From assembly GCF_043290135.1 (NCBI RefSeq), contig NC_134702.1, positions 190,248,491 through 190,312,490 on the forward strand: a stretch of DNA of 64,000 nucleotides. Reading direction: 5' to 3'. The position numbers and the translations under genes were made by a program. Shown piece after piece: positions 35,348-46,430 of the stretch. The notes beneath the pieces were generated by a model. That model worked only from the letters and a program-made list of their open reading frames with translations. It had not been told where the DNA came from and searched no databases. This DNA is from Rhipicephalus microplus. Lineage: Eukaryota > Arthropoda > Arachnida > Ixodida > Ixodidae. The stretch's first letter is position 1, and each line of letters starts with the position of its first letter.

Positions 35348-36486
35348 GCCTCCTCTGATTCTCCTGCCTCCACGAGACCCCGAAACCTTCTCGGGCACAG
35401 GCAAGGACAAGGTGAATGTCAAAGATTAGGTCGCATTGTACGAGCACGTGAGCGAATACTATAAGTGGGGCACCACGTTGATGCTGGCCAACGTTGTATT
35501 TTACTTCCGGGATACTGCACTCATCTCGTATGTGACGTATGAGTCGGAGTTGACCAGCTGGGGCGTTTGCAAAATGAAGCTTGTCGAGTTGTTCAGCAGG
35601 CCATTTGGGCGACAGCAGGCCGCGAGGAAAGACCTGGATGGTCGCTGCAGACATCGACGGAATCGTATGTTTCTTATTACAGGACGTATTGGGCCTCTGT
35701 CGAAAGGTGGACGAGAACATGAGCGAAACTGATAAAATCGCCCATATATTAAAAGGAATTGCCGACGACGCCTTTAGCCTGTTGATCGTTAACGATTGCG
35801 CCATCGTCGACGTGGTGGTGAAAGAGTATCAGCGCTTCGAACATGCTAAGAACCGTCGCATAACACACCAGTTTGCGCGTCTGCCTAATACAGCAGCCAC
35901 TTCGACCTGCGAAGACAGCCCCAAGTTCACGCAAGCTACATCGTCCGAAAACGTCACCCGAATTGTTCGCCGCGAACTCGAAGCAATGGGTCCTGCAGCC
36001 ATCGCCTCCGACGGTCCTCAAGACAACGCATCTACCGTCTCCCTCATCCAAGCCGTCGTTCGCCAAGAAATAGCAAATCTCGACATCGAACCTGTTTGCG
36101 CTGTTCGCACTACCGAGACCTCGGCTTCTGTTAACCAGATTGCGGTGTACCCTTCAGGCTATTCTTCCCACTATCGGAACCCTGCTGAATGGAGAACGTT
36201 GGATGATAGACCGATCTGCTTTCACTGCTCTCGCGCCGGCCACATTGCGCGCTACTGTCGCAATCGTTGGACATCCAATTCATTTTGGAACACTGGGACA
36301 TGGCGTCGCTTCGAAGGCAATTCTCGCCGCTTTTCTACTCCGTACGATCCACAGCCTGTTCCTACTAACGTTCAGGGCCGAAGGTTCAGCCGGTCACCGT
36401 CACCCCAAGGCTGCCGATCTCTCTCGCCGATGATTTCTCGATCCAGGTCCCCTGCACTACCTGGGCCCTCAACCTCGGGAAACTAG
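35163..36486 (+). pseudogene. Gag of gypsy D with polyglutamine tract
   Basis: The frame opens at ATG 35163 (MARQAYPQEK). It enters a CAA/CAG/CGG tract (35191-35346) coding for about 50 residues of Gln with interspersed Arg, then PPPLILLPPRDPETFSGTGKD. Capsid-like sequence follows (YEHVSEYYKWG, VFYFRDTALISYVTYESELTSW) after a TAG near 35427. A frameshift near 35640 leads to QDVLGLCRKVDENMSETDKI and HILKGIADDAFSLLIV. The zinc knuckle is CFHCSRAGHIARYC near 36220-36262, and the C-terminus is Ser/Arg-rich. Gag would assemble particles. It resembles element C's Gag in order and wording. Confidence 0.85.
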
Positions 36487-36542
36487 ACCATGTAGCTCCC
36501 GGAGGTGACGCTGCATTAACGACCCATTCCGCAAATCCTCTG

Positions 36543-37118
36543 TTGATGATTCCTAGACGCCGCAATATTTTGGACCTTTTGGTGGATGACGCTACCGTTA
36601 CAGCCCTGATAGACACTGGCGCACAAATTTCAGTCATGAGCGCTGCTCTCTGTATGAAACTGCGAAAAGTGATAACGCCTCCTATTAAGTCTGCAGTTAT
36701 GCTTGCCGATGGGAGCACATCTACCGTTCTCGGCATGTGTACCTCTCGCGTGTGTATTGCTGGGCGCCAGACCGTCGTATTGTTCACCGTGCTTGAGCAG
36801 TGCCCAGATGACGTGATTCATGGTCTCGACTTTCTCTCTGCTCACTCCGCCCTTATCAACTGCTCGACGGGTCTTCTTCATTTGGAACTGCCTTTTGACG
36901 CCGCTCTTGCCCGTGATGCGCTGAGTCGCCTTTGTGCCACCGAGTTCCTGCATCTTCCGCCGCAAGCCACGACTTACATGCAGCGCGTGTGTGATCCGCC
37001 TGTGCACGCTGGTGAATATGTCGTTTCACCCATTACCGAAGTTTTGATAAAGCATTCCATTGCTGTCCCACACATCGTCGTAAGAGTACGCCCCAACGAG
37101 ACCTATTTGTCTCTTTAG
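36543..37118 (+). pseudogene. Retropepsin-type protease of gypsy D
   Basis: A 191-codon open frame has DDATVTALIDTGAQISVMS (36582-36640) with an intact D-T-G triad. VIHGLDFLSAHSALI follows near 36810-36855, matching the downstream hydrophobic-GxDF element. The protease itself appears undamaged, but it is separated from gag and RT frames by stops at about 36486 and 37118. It lies directly between knuckle-bearing Gag and RT as in other gypsy elements. Confidence 0.85.
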
Positions 37119-37139
37119 AAATTTGGTTTCTCCACGCCC

Positions 37140-38660
37140 GTGCTGCCTGCTGGTTTTAAACTAGGCGTCGTGTCGTCGATGAAAGAGTGTGGTATTTCTG
37201 AACTGTCAGCTAAGCAACATACTCCTCACGTCAATTTGCTCACTGCGCCTAACCTTTCAAGCATTGACATTGCCAAAATAATAGCGCCAGACCTTTCGCC
37301 CTCCGAAGCACAAGACCTCCACCATCTCTTGACATCTTATGCGGACACTTTCGATCTAAAGAACCGCCTTTTAGGCCATACATCAGGTGTGACCCACCAC
37401 ATCAACACCGGCGATGCCAACCTAATACATCGCTGCCCTTACCGTGTCTCCGCTGAACGCTCTGTCATCCAGAAAGAGGTCGAGAAAATGCTCGCCAAAA
37501 GTGTCGTCGAACAGTCATATAGTCTGTGGGCATCCCCGTTCACGCTTGTCAAGAAGAAGGACAATACATGGCAGTTTTGCGTCGATTATCAACATCTCAA
37601 CATGGTCACTAAAAAGGACGTTCACCCCTTAACAAGAATAGATGACGCCCTTGACTGCTTTCATGGCGCAAAGTTCTTGTCGTCCATTGACCTTCGATCT
37701 GGTTATTGGCAGATCGCTGTTGACCCACGAGACCGAAACAACAGCTTTTGTAGCCCCCGATGGGTTGTATCAATTTAAAGTAATGCCGTTTGGACTTTGC
37801 AATGCGCCAGCCACCTTTGAGCGCATGATGGATTCCCTTCTGCGCGGCTTCAAATGGTCTACTTGCTTGTGGTTCTTATATGATATAATTGTTTTTCAAA
37901 GACGTTTGCAAGCCACCTTGAGTGACTGTCCAGTATTCTCCAAGCATTCCTCAACGCTGGTCTCCAGCTTAACTCTTGCAAATGCCGTTTCGGCCGTCGC
38001 GAAATAATGGTACTTGGTCACCCCGTTGACGCATCTGGGGTACAGCCCGACCCGGACAAAATTCGCACAGTGACTCAATTTCTCGTACCCTCTTCTGCCA
38101 GGGATGTCCGGAGCTTCCTTGGTTTGTGCATCTATTTCCTCCGCTTCATCCGGAATTTTGCCGATAATGCGCGGCCTCTTACCGAGCTTCTTAAAACAGA
38201 CGTCCCATTTACTTGGAATTCGCCTCAACGTGCTGCATTTTCGGCGCTCACTGCAGACCTCATGACTACGCCAATATTGGCCCACTTCGATCAGACCACG
38301 CCGACAGAAGTTTGTACTGACGCGAGCGGCCACGGAATTGGCGCTGTTTAGCTCCGCGTCAGCATGGACGTGACTGAGTCATCGCCTACGCCAGCCGCCT
38401 TTTGTCCCCGGCCGAGAAGAGCTATTCCATCACCGAAAAAGGGTGTCTTGCTCCTGTTTGGGGTATTACTAAACTTCAACCGTACCTGTTCGGCCGCAGT
38501 TTTACGTTTGCAGCCGATAATCATGCGGTCTGCTGGCTTTCGTCGCTCAAGGATCCCACGGGACGTCTCGGTCGTTGGTCTCGTCACCTCCAAGAATACA
38601 CCTTTTCGGTAGTGTATAAATCTGGTAACATCCAATAGGACGCCGACTGCCTGTCACGGT
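37140..38660 (+). pseudogene. Reverse transcriptase and RNase H of gypsy D
   Basis: RT segments in order are VTHHINTGDANLIHRCPYRVS, ASPFTLVKKKDNTWQFCVDYQ, KDVHPLTRIDDALDC, SSIDLRSGYWQIAVDPRDR (37680-37735), a frameshift, then [23 protein letters not shown]. The box that should be YLDD reads FLYDIIVF (about 37870-37893), so the first catalytic Asp is displaced or lost. After further shifts come VLGHPVDASGVQPDPDKIR, FLGLCIYFLRFIRNFA and TPTEVCTDASGHGIGAV, the RNase H start near 38305, which is followed by TAG. A last frame (38402-38660) has [17 protein letters not shown] and DADCLS. Non-functional. Confidence 0.85.
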
Positions 38661-39660
38661 ATAAAGTGGATCCGCCAGACGCCACAGAGAGAGCTACTGA
38701 GACTTGCGTCTTATCAATATCAGACTTTCTTGATATCGCTTCTGAGCAACGCGGCAACCCGGATTTACTTCCCATCATAGAATCCCTGAGTTCCGCTACT
38801 CCGCCCACTTCTCTGAACTTGTATTTTCTTCTTGAAGGGGTTCTCTACCGGCGCAACATGCGCCCTAATGGTCCTGACCGCCTTCTTGTCGAGCCTTCCC
38901 ATTTGAGTGTAGATGTTCTTCGACAGCTTTACGATGAACCTGTTGCTGGTCCCCCCCCCCACTTATGATCGCGTCCGGCGCCGTTTTTTCGGGTTGCGCC
39001 TATGTCGCTCTGCGCAAAAGTATGCCGCCAACTGCAACCTTTGTCAACGTCGAAAACGACCAAACATCGCTTCCAGGAGGCCTCCTTCACCCTATTGAGA
39101 TCCCTGCTCAACCATTCTACCGCGTAGGGCTCGACCTTCTCGGGCCATTTCCCACTTCTGCATTCGGGAACAAATGGGTTGCCGTGGTGACCGACTACGC
39201 GACAGGTTACGCGATTGCCCGCGGTCTCCTAACCAGCTGCGCTACCGATGTCGCCGACTTTTTAATGCACGACATCATTTTGCATCACGGCGCTCCTCGA
39301 CAGCTCATTACTGGCGAAGGCCAATACTTTTTATCTCACGTACGTTCCTGTTTCACGAACCACAAGATCACAACGGCGTACCATCCACAAACTAATGAAC
39401 TTACGGAGTGCCTGAATCACACCATCACTGACACGTTGTCAATGTATGTTTCTCCAGACCACCGTGACTGGTACGCAACGTTACCCGATGTCCCCTTTGC
39501 TTACAACCCCTCCAGACATGACACCGCAGGCTATTCACCGTTCTACCTTCATTATGGACGTGAACTCTCTCTGTTTCTCGATACACTCCTTCCCGCTGGT
39601 TCAAGCTCTCCTGTCACTTACGTCCGCGATGCCGTTGAATGGGCCCACGCAGCATGACAG
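38661..39660 (+). pseudogene. Integrase of gypsy D
   Basis: The zinc-binding domain is split across frames (HLSVDVLRQLYDEP near 38900; ANCNLCQRRKR near 39030) around a run of ten C at 38951-38960 where the frame changes. The core gives VGLDLLGPFPTSAFGNKW, VTDYATGYAIA (first Asp, near 39192), LITGEGQYFLSH (second Asp position occupied by Gly, near 39313) and NELTECLNHTITDTLSMY (Glu, near 39405). Loss of the second catalytic Asp should abolish strand transfer. The homopolymer suggests slippage as the cause of the shift. Confidence 0.85.
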
Positions 39661-40001
39661 TTTGCCCGAGAACGACTCACACTGTCTCAAAAGCCTCTCA
39701 GAAAGATTGGTACAATCGTCACAACCGTGAAGTTGGTATACACCCGGTTCACTAGTACTGTTGTGGACCCCTGTCGCCACATCGGCTTCTCAGCAAAGCT
39801 CTTATTTCGCTATGACGGACCATACAAAGTCCTACGCAAGGTCACTAACCTCACTTACGAAATACAGCGATTCGTCAATAAAGCGCACTCAACGCCGCCA
39901 CCATGCACTGTTGTGCACGTCGTAAGACGGAAGCCTTATATGTCGTCCCACACTCCGCTTTTGTGACAAGCGCCGGGTCGGCGCTTTAACGCCTGGGGTA
40001 G
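39661..40001 (+). pseudogene. C-terminal Pol tail of gypsy D
   Basis: LLFRYDGPYKVLRKVTNLTY (39802-39860) and VVHVVRRKPYMS correspond to the C-terminal integrase domain that ends gypsy pol. The frame closes at TGA 39964 shortly before the purine-rich stretch and the 3' LTR. Confidence 0.75.
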
Positions 40002-40171
40002 TGCCACAAGGCAGTAGTGGGATTGCTGCATAAAGTGGTAGAGGCTCAATGATTGGAACAAAACACTACGAAGTGGATAGAAACTGGTCCCAGCCCACCA
40101 GAGTGTCAGGCATTGCCATCACATGAAAACACCGTAAATATGCGCAAATATAGGTTTCCTTGTAAGATTAT
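40002..40171 (+). repeat. 3' LTR of gypsy D
   Basis: Uninterrupted 170-bp copy starting TGCCACAAGGCAG and ending TTCCTTGTAAGATTAT. It defines what was present in the 5' LTR before the LINE insertion. Confidence 0.8.
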
Positions 40172-41045
40172 GTTTGTAAGCATTATATTCTTTGTGCAGC
40201 AGTCGTGCGATTATTGTCGCCGAGTTGGTGTATCACTACGTGAATCTTACAGGTACAAATGCGCATTATAATAAATACCATGAAGGAAAAGAACCGCAAT
40301 GACAAGGCTCAGTGGTAGAACGCTGGGATCGCACGCAGTGGACCCGTTTCAAATTCCTTTGTGTACTTGGTGTTTTTTGTATTTACTGAGTTTTTATTAT
40401 TTGTAATTCTAGTTACGGACAGTAGCAGAGCTCCAGTGCTCCGCTTTTGTCAATTTTTGGGCAGCATGATGAGGTTCACTGACCGTTACATGCTGGCTGA
40501 CAAAACAACAAAAAAAATCCAAGCATATCCGCAAAATGATTGCTGACCACGATGCGAAGTTCAATGCAAGGGTAACGTGCTCGTCCGCGAATTGACAATG
40601 ATTGATTAATGTTTCCGCGCTTTCAGCTCCTGGTCTGCTTAACGACGTTTTTGTATTGCTGCAGCTTCCACAGCTCAGCGGCACACTGTGCACGCTGGCA
40701 GCGCCAGGAGAGAAGCGAGACAAGAATGGACATGCCGAGGCGCCCTACCCACCTGCTTGCTGCCTGCTCGTGGCTTGTCTACTCTGCTACAAACGCTGAG
40801 ACTCTTTGATTTTCAGATTCCTCGATTGGTGCTGGAAACCCGCGAGCTGCCCGCGGGCTCCCCGAAAGCTACCGCGGCATCCTGTTCTGATAATAAATGA
40901 CGTAAGCTGGCTACGCGCGCGCCCGGCGACAGCCCGAAAACCGCAAAATCGAACGCAGGAGTAGCGGCCGTCGTCTGCTCGTGAAGCTGGTCTCTTTTCA
41001 TCACGCTCTCAACAAAAAAAATGGCAGCATATTCACGGAGTGAAT
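40172..41045. other. No recognisable gene
   Basis: Short frames only. A small frame at 40609-40809 starts with a hydrophobic stretch but has no further support. Confidence 0.25.
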
Positions 41046-41395
41046 GATGGATAGTAGGGCGGAGCATCCGTCCGTCCATTCGTTCTTGCTTCCGTCCATT
41101 CATGTGTGCGTCTATGTGGCCGCCCATGCGTCCAACCGCCCGTCCGTGCGTGCGTCTGTTCGTGCGTCGGCTCGTGCATCTATGCATCCGTCCCTGCTTT
41201 CGTCTATGCATCCGCTTCTGCGTCCGTCCATGCGTTCATCTGTCCGTGTAGCCATCCATGCGTCCGCCCATGCATCTGTCTGTGTGTCCGTTCGTCCACC
41301 TATTCAACACTCCAAGTACCACCATCTAGAATCTTTTCATCATATATTCCTCATATAGAAGCACCGCCTTACAGCGGACACTTCAAGGACTGAAC
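41046..41395. repeat. Degenerate (CATCCGTC)n minisatellite block
   Basis: From GAATGATGGATAGTAGGGC the sequence passes into about 240 bp of variants of CATCCGTC/CATGCGTC (41065-41305). It closes with ATCTTTTCATCATATATTC and CTTACAGCGGACACTTC. The fixed flanks suggest a defined repeat family with an unstable centre. Confidence 0.75.
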
Positions 41396-41684
41396 GAGAG
41401 GAGGCACATGCACACTTTCTTAAGGCTTGCGCTTCGTGTCTACTTCCCACATCTAACCACCTCGAGCTCATGGTATATACTAGTTCACTGTATTCTTCGC
41501 TCTGTGGCCCAACGGTCGCTAAACCTTACTGAAACCTAAGAGGTTACACCCAGGGAGTATAACGTAGCAACCCTTTCTTGTTTTCGCTGCGTTGTTGCAA
41601 TATAAAAAAAATTCGTAGCTTGCGCGTTAACTAAAAGCCAAATTCTCCTGTCTCTTATTCCCCCTTAGCAGCCATTGGCATGTA
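41396..41684. other. No recognisable feature
   Basis: Short spacer before the Tc1/mariner-type element. Confidence 0.3.
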
Positions 41685-43374
41685 CAGTACGGTCCACTGT
41701 TAAGGGGAACACGCGAACGTGTGTCAGCGGCCCATGTTGCGCGAACTGGTGGCGAGCTTTGTTAACGTGGTGCACGCGCATAAAAGCGCCAAGGCAACGC
41801 TTGCCAAATTTAGTCTGCTGCTTTCTGCCCCTGTGCTCGCCGAGCGTTTTTGTTTTTTTGCTGAGTGATTCATACCGCCGCTGCTCATCCGGTGCCTCGT
41901 CAGGTAGTCAGCCGGCACACAAAAGGGCCAGCTTGCTTTTTCTGCGGTATCTCACTAGTTTTAAAACGATGCGATTCACAGCCACAACGGTGAAAATTCG
42001 ATTAAATGCGATAGACCGTGAAAAGCTAAGCCGTCATATTAAAAAGCGTGTTATTAAATGCCTAATAACATTATTATTGTTGGGCTTTACATCGAAGAAC
42101 AATGGTACCATCATTATAAAAATTATAACCACCAGTGGTTGCAAGCAAAGTACACAGGCTTCGAATATTCCCACTCCATCGAAAATGCGGCTGCCGCGGC
42201 TGAAATTTGATTACATGACCTCAGGCCAGCAGTCGCGTACCATACCCCTTATACCATCGTGACGAGTCGAAAAAACACTTCACAATGAAATCTTTTTAAA
42301 GGCCGAATGCGGCGTGATCCCTATGTTCTGGCTCTGGCTTGCTGCATCTTGCAATTATTAGAGTTACCGGTCTAAATTGTCCTAGTTTGTGATTAAAAAA
42401 GCAACATTGTAAGAAGCTTCATATTTCGGAGCGCGCTAACATGCACTTTTATGAAAAGTAGCACGCTTCCCCAATAAGTGCGCGCATGAAAAATGAAGTG
42501 CGTAAAACACAAAAGAGAAAATGTTTTCCTGACAAAAGATGAAGCAGGCCAGATTTACGGCCTGTTGATGTTAGAAGAATGAAAAGCTTCGTTCAGTATT
42601 GGGTGATGTCACCTGCAGCGTCGAGTAAGGCCTTCACCCTTGTAGGCGGTAACATGTACAGGGCTACCGTGAAGGATGAATCGCACTTAAGCCACTCCCA
42701 CTCTTCGTTAACGGCAGCCCTGCAGAGGTCATCCACAAATTTGACGTGGAGGGTTCAGCGAGAGAGAGATGATTTCATCCTGCCCCACACAATTTCAATT
42801 GCGTTCAAGTCAGGTGACGGGGGAAAGGGCGCAGAAGAGCACCGTCACGATCTTCAGTAGCCTGTTTACCCAAGCAGCGACAGCACACTGACTGCATTCC
42901 TTACTGTATAGCTCGACTGTAAGATGCCTTTCGTGCTCTGACGCCCTCGACATGACAAATATAAGAGCTAGCAACACAGAAAATTCGTTTAGAGATGAAT
43001 TACGCCCGAAGGTGTGAAATTCTATGAAAGCGATAACGAAGCCCATCACTTCCGTAAACTATAGTGTCAATGCTCCCAGAAATGTTAGTCGTAAGCTTTG
43101 CACAACGCTCGAACCAACCTGCTGCCTTTGATAACAGACAAAGAAGTTGGTGCTTTATGCAACTAGCAGAGCCGCTTTCTTCCAACCACTGAAACACAGC
43201 CCGGCATAAGCGGGCGCTAAGCGCTAGGGCGGGGAAGTAGCAGACGACTCGGGGCACGAATCGCCCCTTGCGGTTCTGTGCGCATGCTCCACGTTCCAAA
43301 TCTCGCCAGCAGTTAGCGCCCTGTGGACTGCCGGCCACGCGCTCACGTGTTCCCCCCAACAGTGGATTGTACTG
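41685..43374 (-). mobile_element. Tc1/mariner-type DNA transposon
   Basis: Inverted ends read CAGTACGGTCCACTGTT from 41685 and, reversed, CAGTACAATCCACTGTT from 43374. About 32 of the first 39 bases match, including a shared GGGGAACACG. Each end is flanked by TA (41683-41684, 43375-43376), the Tc1/mariner target. The length of 1690 bp is normal for an autonomous Tc1 element. A transposase C-terminus is recognisable on the minus strand, but the rest is decayed. Confidence 0.85.
42560..42860 (-). pseudogene. Tc1-type transposase C-terminus
   Basis: Minus-strand translation contains PSPDLNAIEIVWGRMKSSLSR at about 42820-42757. This is the conserved segment around the third catalytic acid of the DDE/D transposase, with the Glu of AIE retained. 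After a TGA it continues HVKFVDDLCRAAVNEEWECL and RVKALLDAAGDITQY, the usual C-terminal helices. The first two catalytic Asp residues and the N-terminal helix-turn-helix could not be traced in 42860-43330, where frames are broken. The protein would cut and paste the element at TA. Confidence 0.8.
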
Positions 43375-43376
43375 TA

Positions 43377-43689
43377 CATTGAACACTATCTTTTATTTTT
43401 CAACAGCACGCAGAAGAAATCTCTCACTGGAACCACCTTGAAGGTCAGAATATAAACTGGTTATACACTACGCCTACTACTACGACATCGTCGGACGAAC
43501 GGGTGCCGCTATAAGGAGCTTCGCCCCTAAAATGATTGCCTTAGAGCGACTCGCCCCGGCGAGGGCCGAGCCACGAGGGCCTCGCCGCGAGGTGCGAGCC
43601 AAATTTGACGTAGGGCATATTACCATGCAGGGTGGCAGGAACAGGCTGAAGTGAGAACAGGTAGAAGAACAGCGAAGGGATGAGAGGCC
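43377..43689. other. Spacer with repeat-like 'AGGAGCTTCGCCCCTAAAA'
   Basis: No coding feature. The GCCGCTATAAGGAGCTTCGCC wording near 43505 looks like part of a dispersed repeat, judged only from its low-complexity style. Confidence 0.3.
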
Positions 43690-46430
43690 GATGATGTACG
43701 GTTTTGTAGTAACACATTTTAGGGACATGGAACATCCTCTTAGCTATCCGAACTACGCACGGGAATATTGTAATAGAACAGAAGGCAACAGAAAGGGGGG
43801 TGGTATTGGGGCAATAATTCATAAATGTACAGACTGGCAAAGGGTTAAGCAGAAGTGCAAGGAACATTCATAGCTAAAAGGGAAAGTGGCAGGGCAAATG
43901 ACACTCCTTGTTTTGGTGTACTTGTGGACGGGAGCAAAGGCCAGAGAGAAAAACCAAGCAATGGTGTACTGTATAGCAAATTATATTGAGGAAATAGGGG
44001 GGGGGTGCAAGGTAATAATACCAGGAGATATGAATGTGCACATAGAAGATATAGATGGATATACCAACCCAACAGACAAAATGATCTTGGATACCTGCGA
44101 AAGGCATGATTTGATCATTTGCAACAGAAGTGTGAAGGACAAATGACATGGGAGGTAGGAAGGCTGCAGTCGACAATACATTACGCACTGATGTCACATA
44201 GGATGTATGATAGGTTCAGGAGAATGCGCATAAATAAATGTGGCTCTAGAAGCCTGGCTAGTGATCACAAACGTATCAAGCTAAGTTTTGGAAGAGCAGT
44301 GTAAGTGCAAAGAAGACAAGATGAACGACTGGAGGGAAATTCTTTATTCAGAAAGACGAATCGAAATAGCTAGTTAACAAATTGAGAAAGTAATCACTGA
44401 GGAGAATAAATCAGTTTGGACATACACGAATTCAATTAGACTGAGCTAGAGCTTGCTCAGGCACGTGGCAAGTCAACTCGGAAAAGAAGACACAAACACA
44501 AAAGTTGTTGAGATAAGGATGTTAAGAGAGCCTTAGCAAAACGTAAGGAAGACTATAGGGAACACAGACTTGCTAAGCAGTGGGGTGAACCGACAGAGGA
44601 TGTTGCAAAAAATGGGACAACTTTTTAAGCTGTAGACGGTAGCATCTCTTCTGATCAATGAAAAGATTAAAAGGCGGCTCAGCGGCTGGCAGAAGTACAT
44701 AAAAAGGCTAGAAAGGCAGCTGTGCAATTCGTGAACCATCTAAACTCCCTAAGAAATGAGACGAGCCTAGAGCAGAGGTTTATATCTACAGCTCAAGATG
44801 CTAGGCTAGAAGAGGACGAAGTAAATGAATATATAAGAATAAGGGTGACAGAAAAATTTCAGCAAAGAAGTGCCTTATGCACCACAATAGTCAATGATGA
44901 GTCAAGTGGTGAAATGGATCCATTTTCACAACGAGAGTGGGATAGGGCTGAGAAGAGAGTTCTTAGTAGTACATCAACAGGCCCAGCTGGCATTCCAATT
45001 ATGCTGATAAAGACAATGGGTCCGAAGTCTAAGCAGACTTTGAGAGAGGCAGTGGGCAAAATAATATTCAATGGTGAAGTCCCCAATGGATGGACACTCA
45101 GCAGAATGAGCATGATCTATAAAGAAAAGGAGGACAAAGCTGACATAAACAACCACCGTGATATAACAGTGACATCAGTGGTCTACAGGCTGGCGATGCA
45201 GATTGTAAAAGACCGACTGCAGGCATAGAGGATGAGGGGGTGCTGGGGGAACTGCTGAACGAGTTTCGGAAACATAAGAGGTTGGAAGACAATCTGTTCT
45301 CCCTCATGCAGTGCATAGATATAGCAGAAAAAGAACACAGGCCCCTGTGGCTACCATTTTTGAATATCAAGGAAGCGTACGATAGCGTGGTTCAAGAGCA
45401 CTTGTGGCGAATACTGGACAGACCAGGTGTAGAAGATAGAGTCACCAATCTTTTAAAGAACATCTATAAAGGTAACAAGGTAGTTATAAACTGGGCATCT
45501 TATAATAAAGTTATAAAGATGGACCTCTGCAGAAATGAGGGAGATAAGTTAGATTTCAAATTCAGTAAGAAAAGTCGGAGTCATGATTTTTAATAATAAT
45601 AAAGGTAGTGAGCTTAGAATACAGAAGGTCACGCTAGAGCTAACAGATAAATACAAATATCTGGGCGTATGGATAAGCAATGGGGCCGAGTACTTAAGAG
45701 AACACGAAATATACGTGACGACTAAAGGTAACAGAAATGCAGTGGTGATGAAAAACAAGGCACTGTGGAATTACAATAGGTATGACGTTGTGAGAGGAAT
45801 ATGGAAAGGGGTCATGGTTCCTGGTCTGACGTTCGGCATTGCGTTATTGTACATGAGGTCAGAAGTTCAAGCAAGATTAGAAATTAAACAAAGTGGAATA
45901 GGTAGGTTTGCCTTAGGAGCCCACGGAAATACACCAAATCGGGGAGTACAATGTTACATGGGATGGACATCATTTGCAGGCAGGTTACCTAGCAGCAAGG
46001 TAAAATTTGAGAAGCGATTGAGAGAACTAGAGGAAGAGCGTTAGGCTATGAAACTTTTCAGTCACTTGTACATGAAGATTGTCGATACAATATGGAGGAA
46101 ATTTAATGATGGATCTTTCCATGAGAAAAATTCATGATAGTATTAGGGGTTGTTCTGTACTGTTTGAGGCGACGACGGGGGTATTTCGAACTAAGACATA
46201 TCGGGCAAAATACGAAGGAGTAAACACGGTATGCCGTGCTTGTGGAGAGGAGGAGGAAACTGCCGAACACTTGAATATGCTCTCTAAAGGGCTTCATCAT
46301 ATAGTTTAGTATGATGGCGCAGAGTTCTTCAAAGCACTGGGGTTTCGGTACAGGGAGGGCAAAATAGAATTTAAGTGGGTAGAGTTTATAGAAGGAGGTT
46401 ATCTGATTGGTGTCTAAAGTCAAGGCATGA
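43690..46430 (+). pseudogene. LINE with deleted RT core
   Basis: An APE-type endonuclease remnant (GGGIGAIIHKCTDWQ near 43795; VIIPGDMNVHIEDIDGYTN near 44010-44070) is followed by an RT. The RT shows SSTSTGPAGIPIMLIKTMG, WTLSRMSMIYKEKEDKADINN and TVTSVVYRLAMQIVKDRLQA (45170-45228). After a frame change come LEDNLFSLMQCIDIAEKEHRPL and DSVVQEHLWRILDRPGVEDRV. At about 45500 the text jumps from KVVINW to CRNEGDKLDFKFSKK, so the PQG and YADD motifs of the polymerase are missing. The C-terminus (DKYKYLGVWISNG, RYDVVRGIWKGV) and a CRACGEEEETAEHL finger near 46235-46275 follow. The clade is not settled from motifs. Confidence 0.8.

Larger units (their letters stand above)
34522..40171 (+). mobile_element. 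Ty3/gypsy provirus D with LINE-interrupted 5' LTR
   Basis: LTRs of about 170 bp (34522-34604 plus 34991-35076, and 40002-40171) bracket gag-protease-RT-RNase H-integrase. Immediately after the 5' LTR is TGGTGGAGGTGCTGGG (35077-35092), a primer-binding site like that of gypsy A. A CCTGGGGTAG purine-rich stretch precedes the 3' LTR. Frameshifts break gag, RT, RNase H and integrase. The RT YxDD box is lost and the second integrase Asp is replaced. Flanks do not show the AT repeats seen around A, B and C. Confidence 0.9.

Noticed and set aside
35073..35804. Minus-strand frames of poly-Leu, poly-Ala, poly-Val and poly-Cys
   Set aside because: Reverse readings of the CAA/CAG tract in Gag of gypsy D.
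40609..40809. Small secreted protein
   Set aside because: A hydrophobic start is present, but no mature domain, splice sites or other support was seen.
41044..41393. Ser/Val/His-rich proteins around 41100
   Set aside because: Readings of the CATCCGTC minisatellite.
42579..42860. Plus-strand 93-codon frame
   Set aside because: Antisense shadow of the Tc1-type transposase C-terminus.
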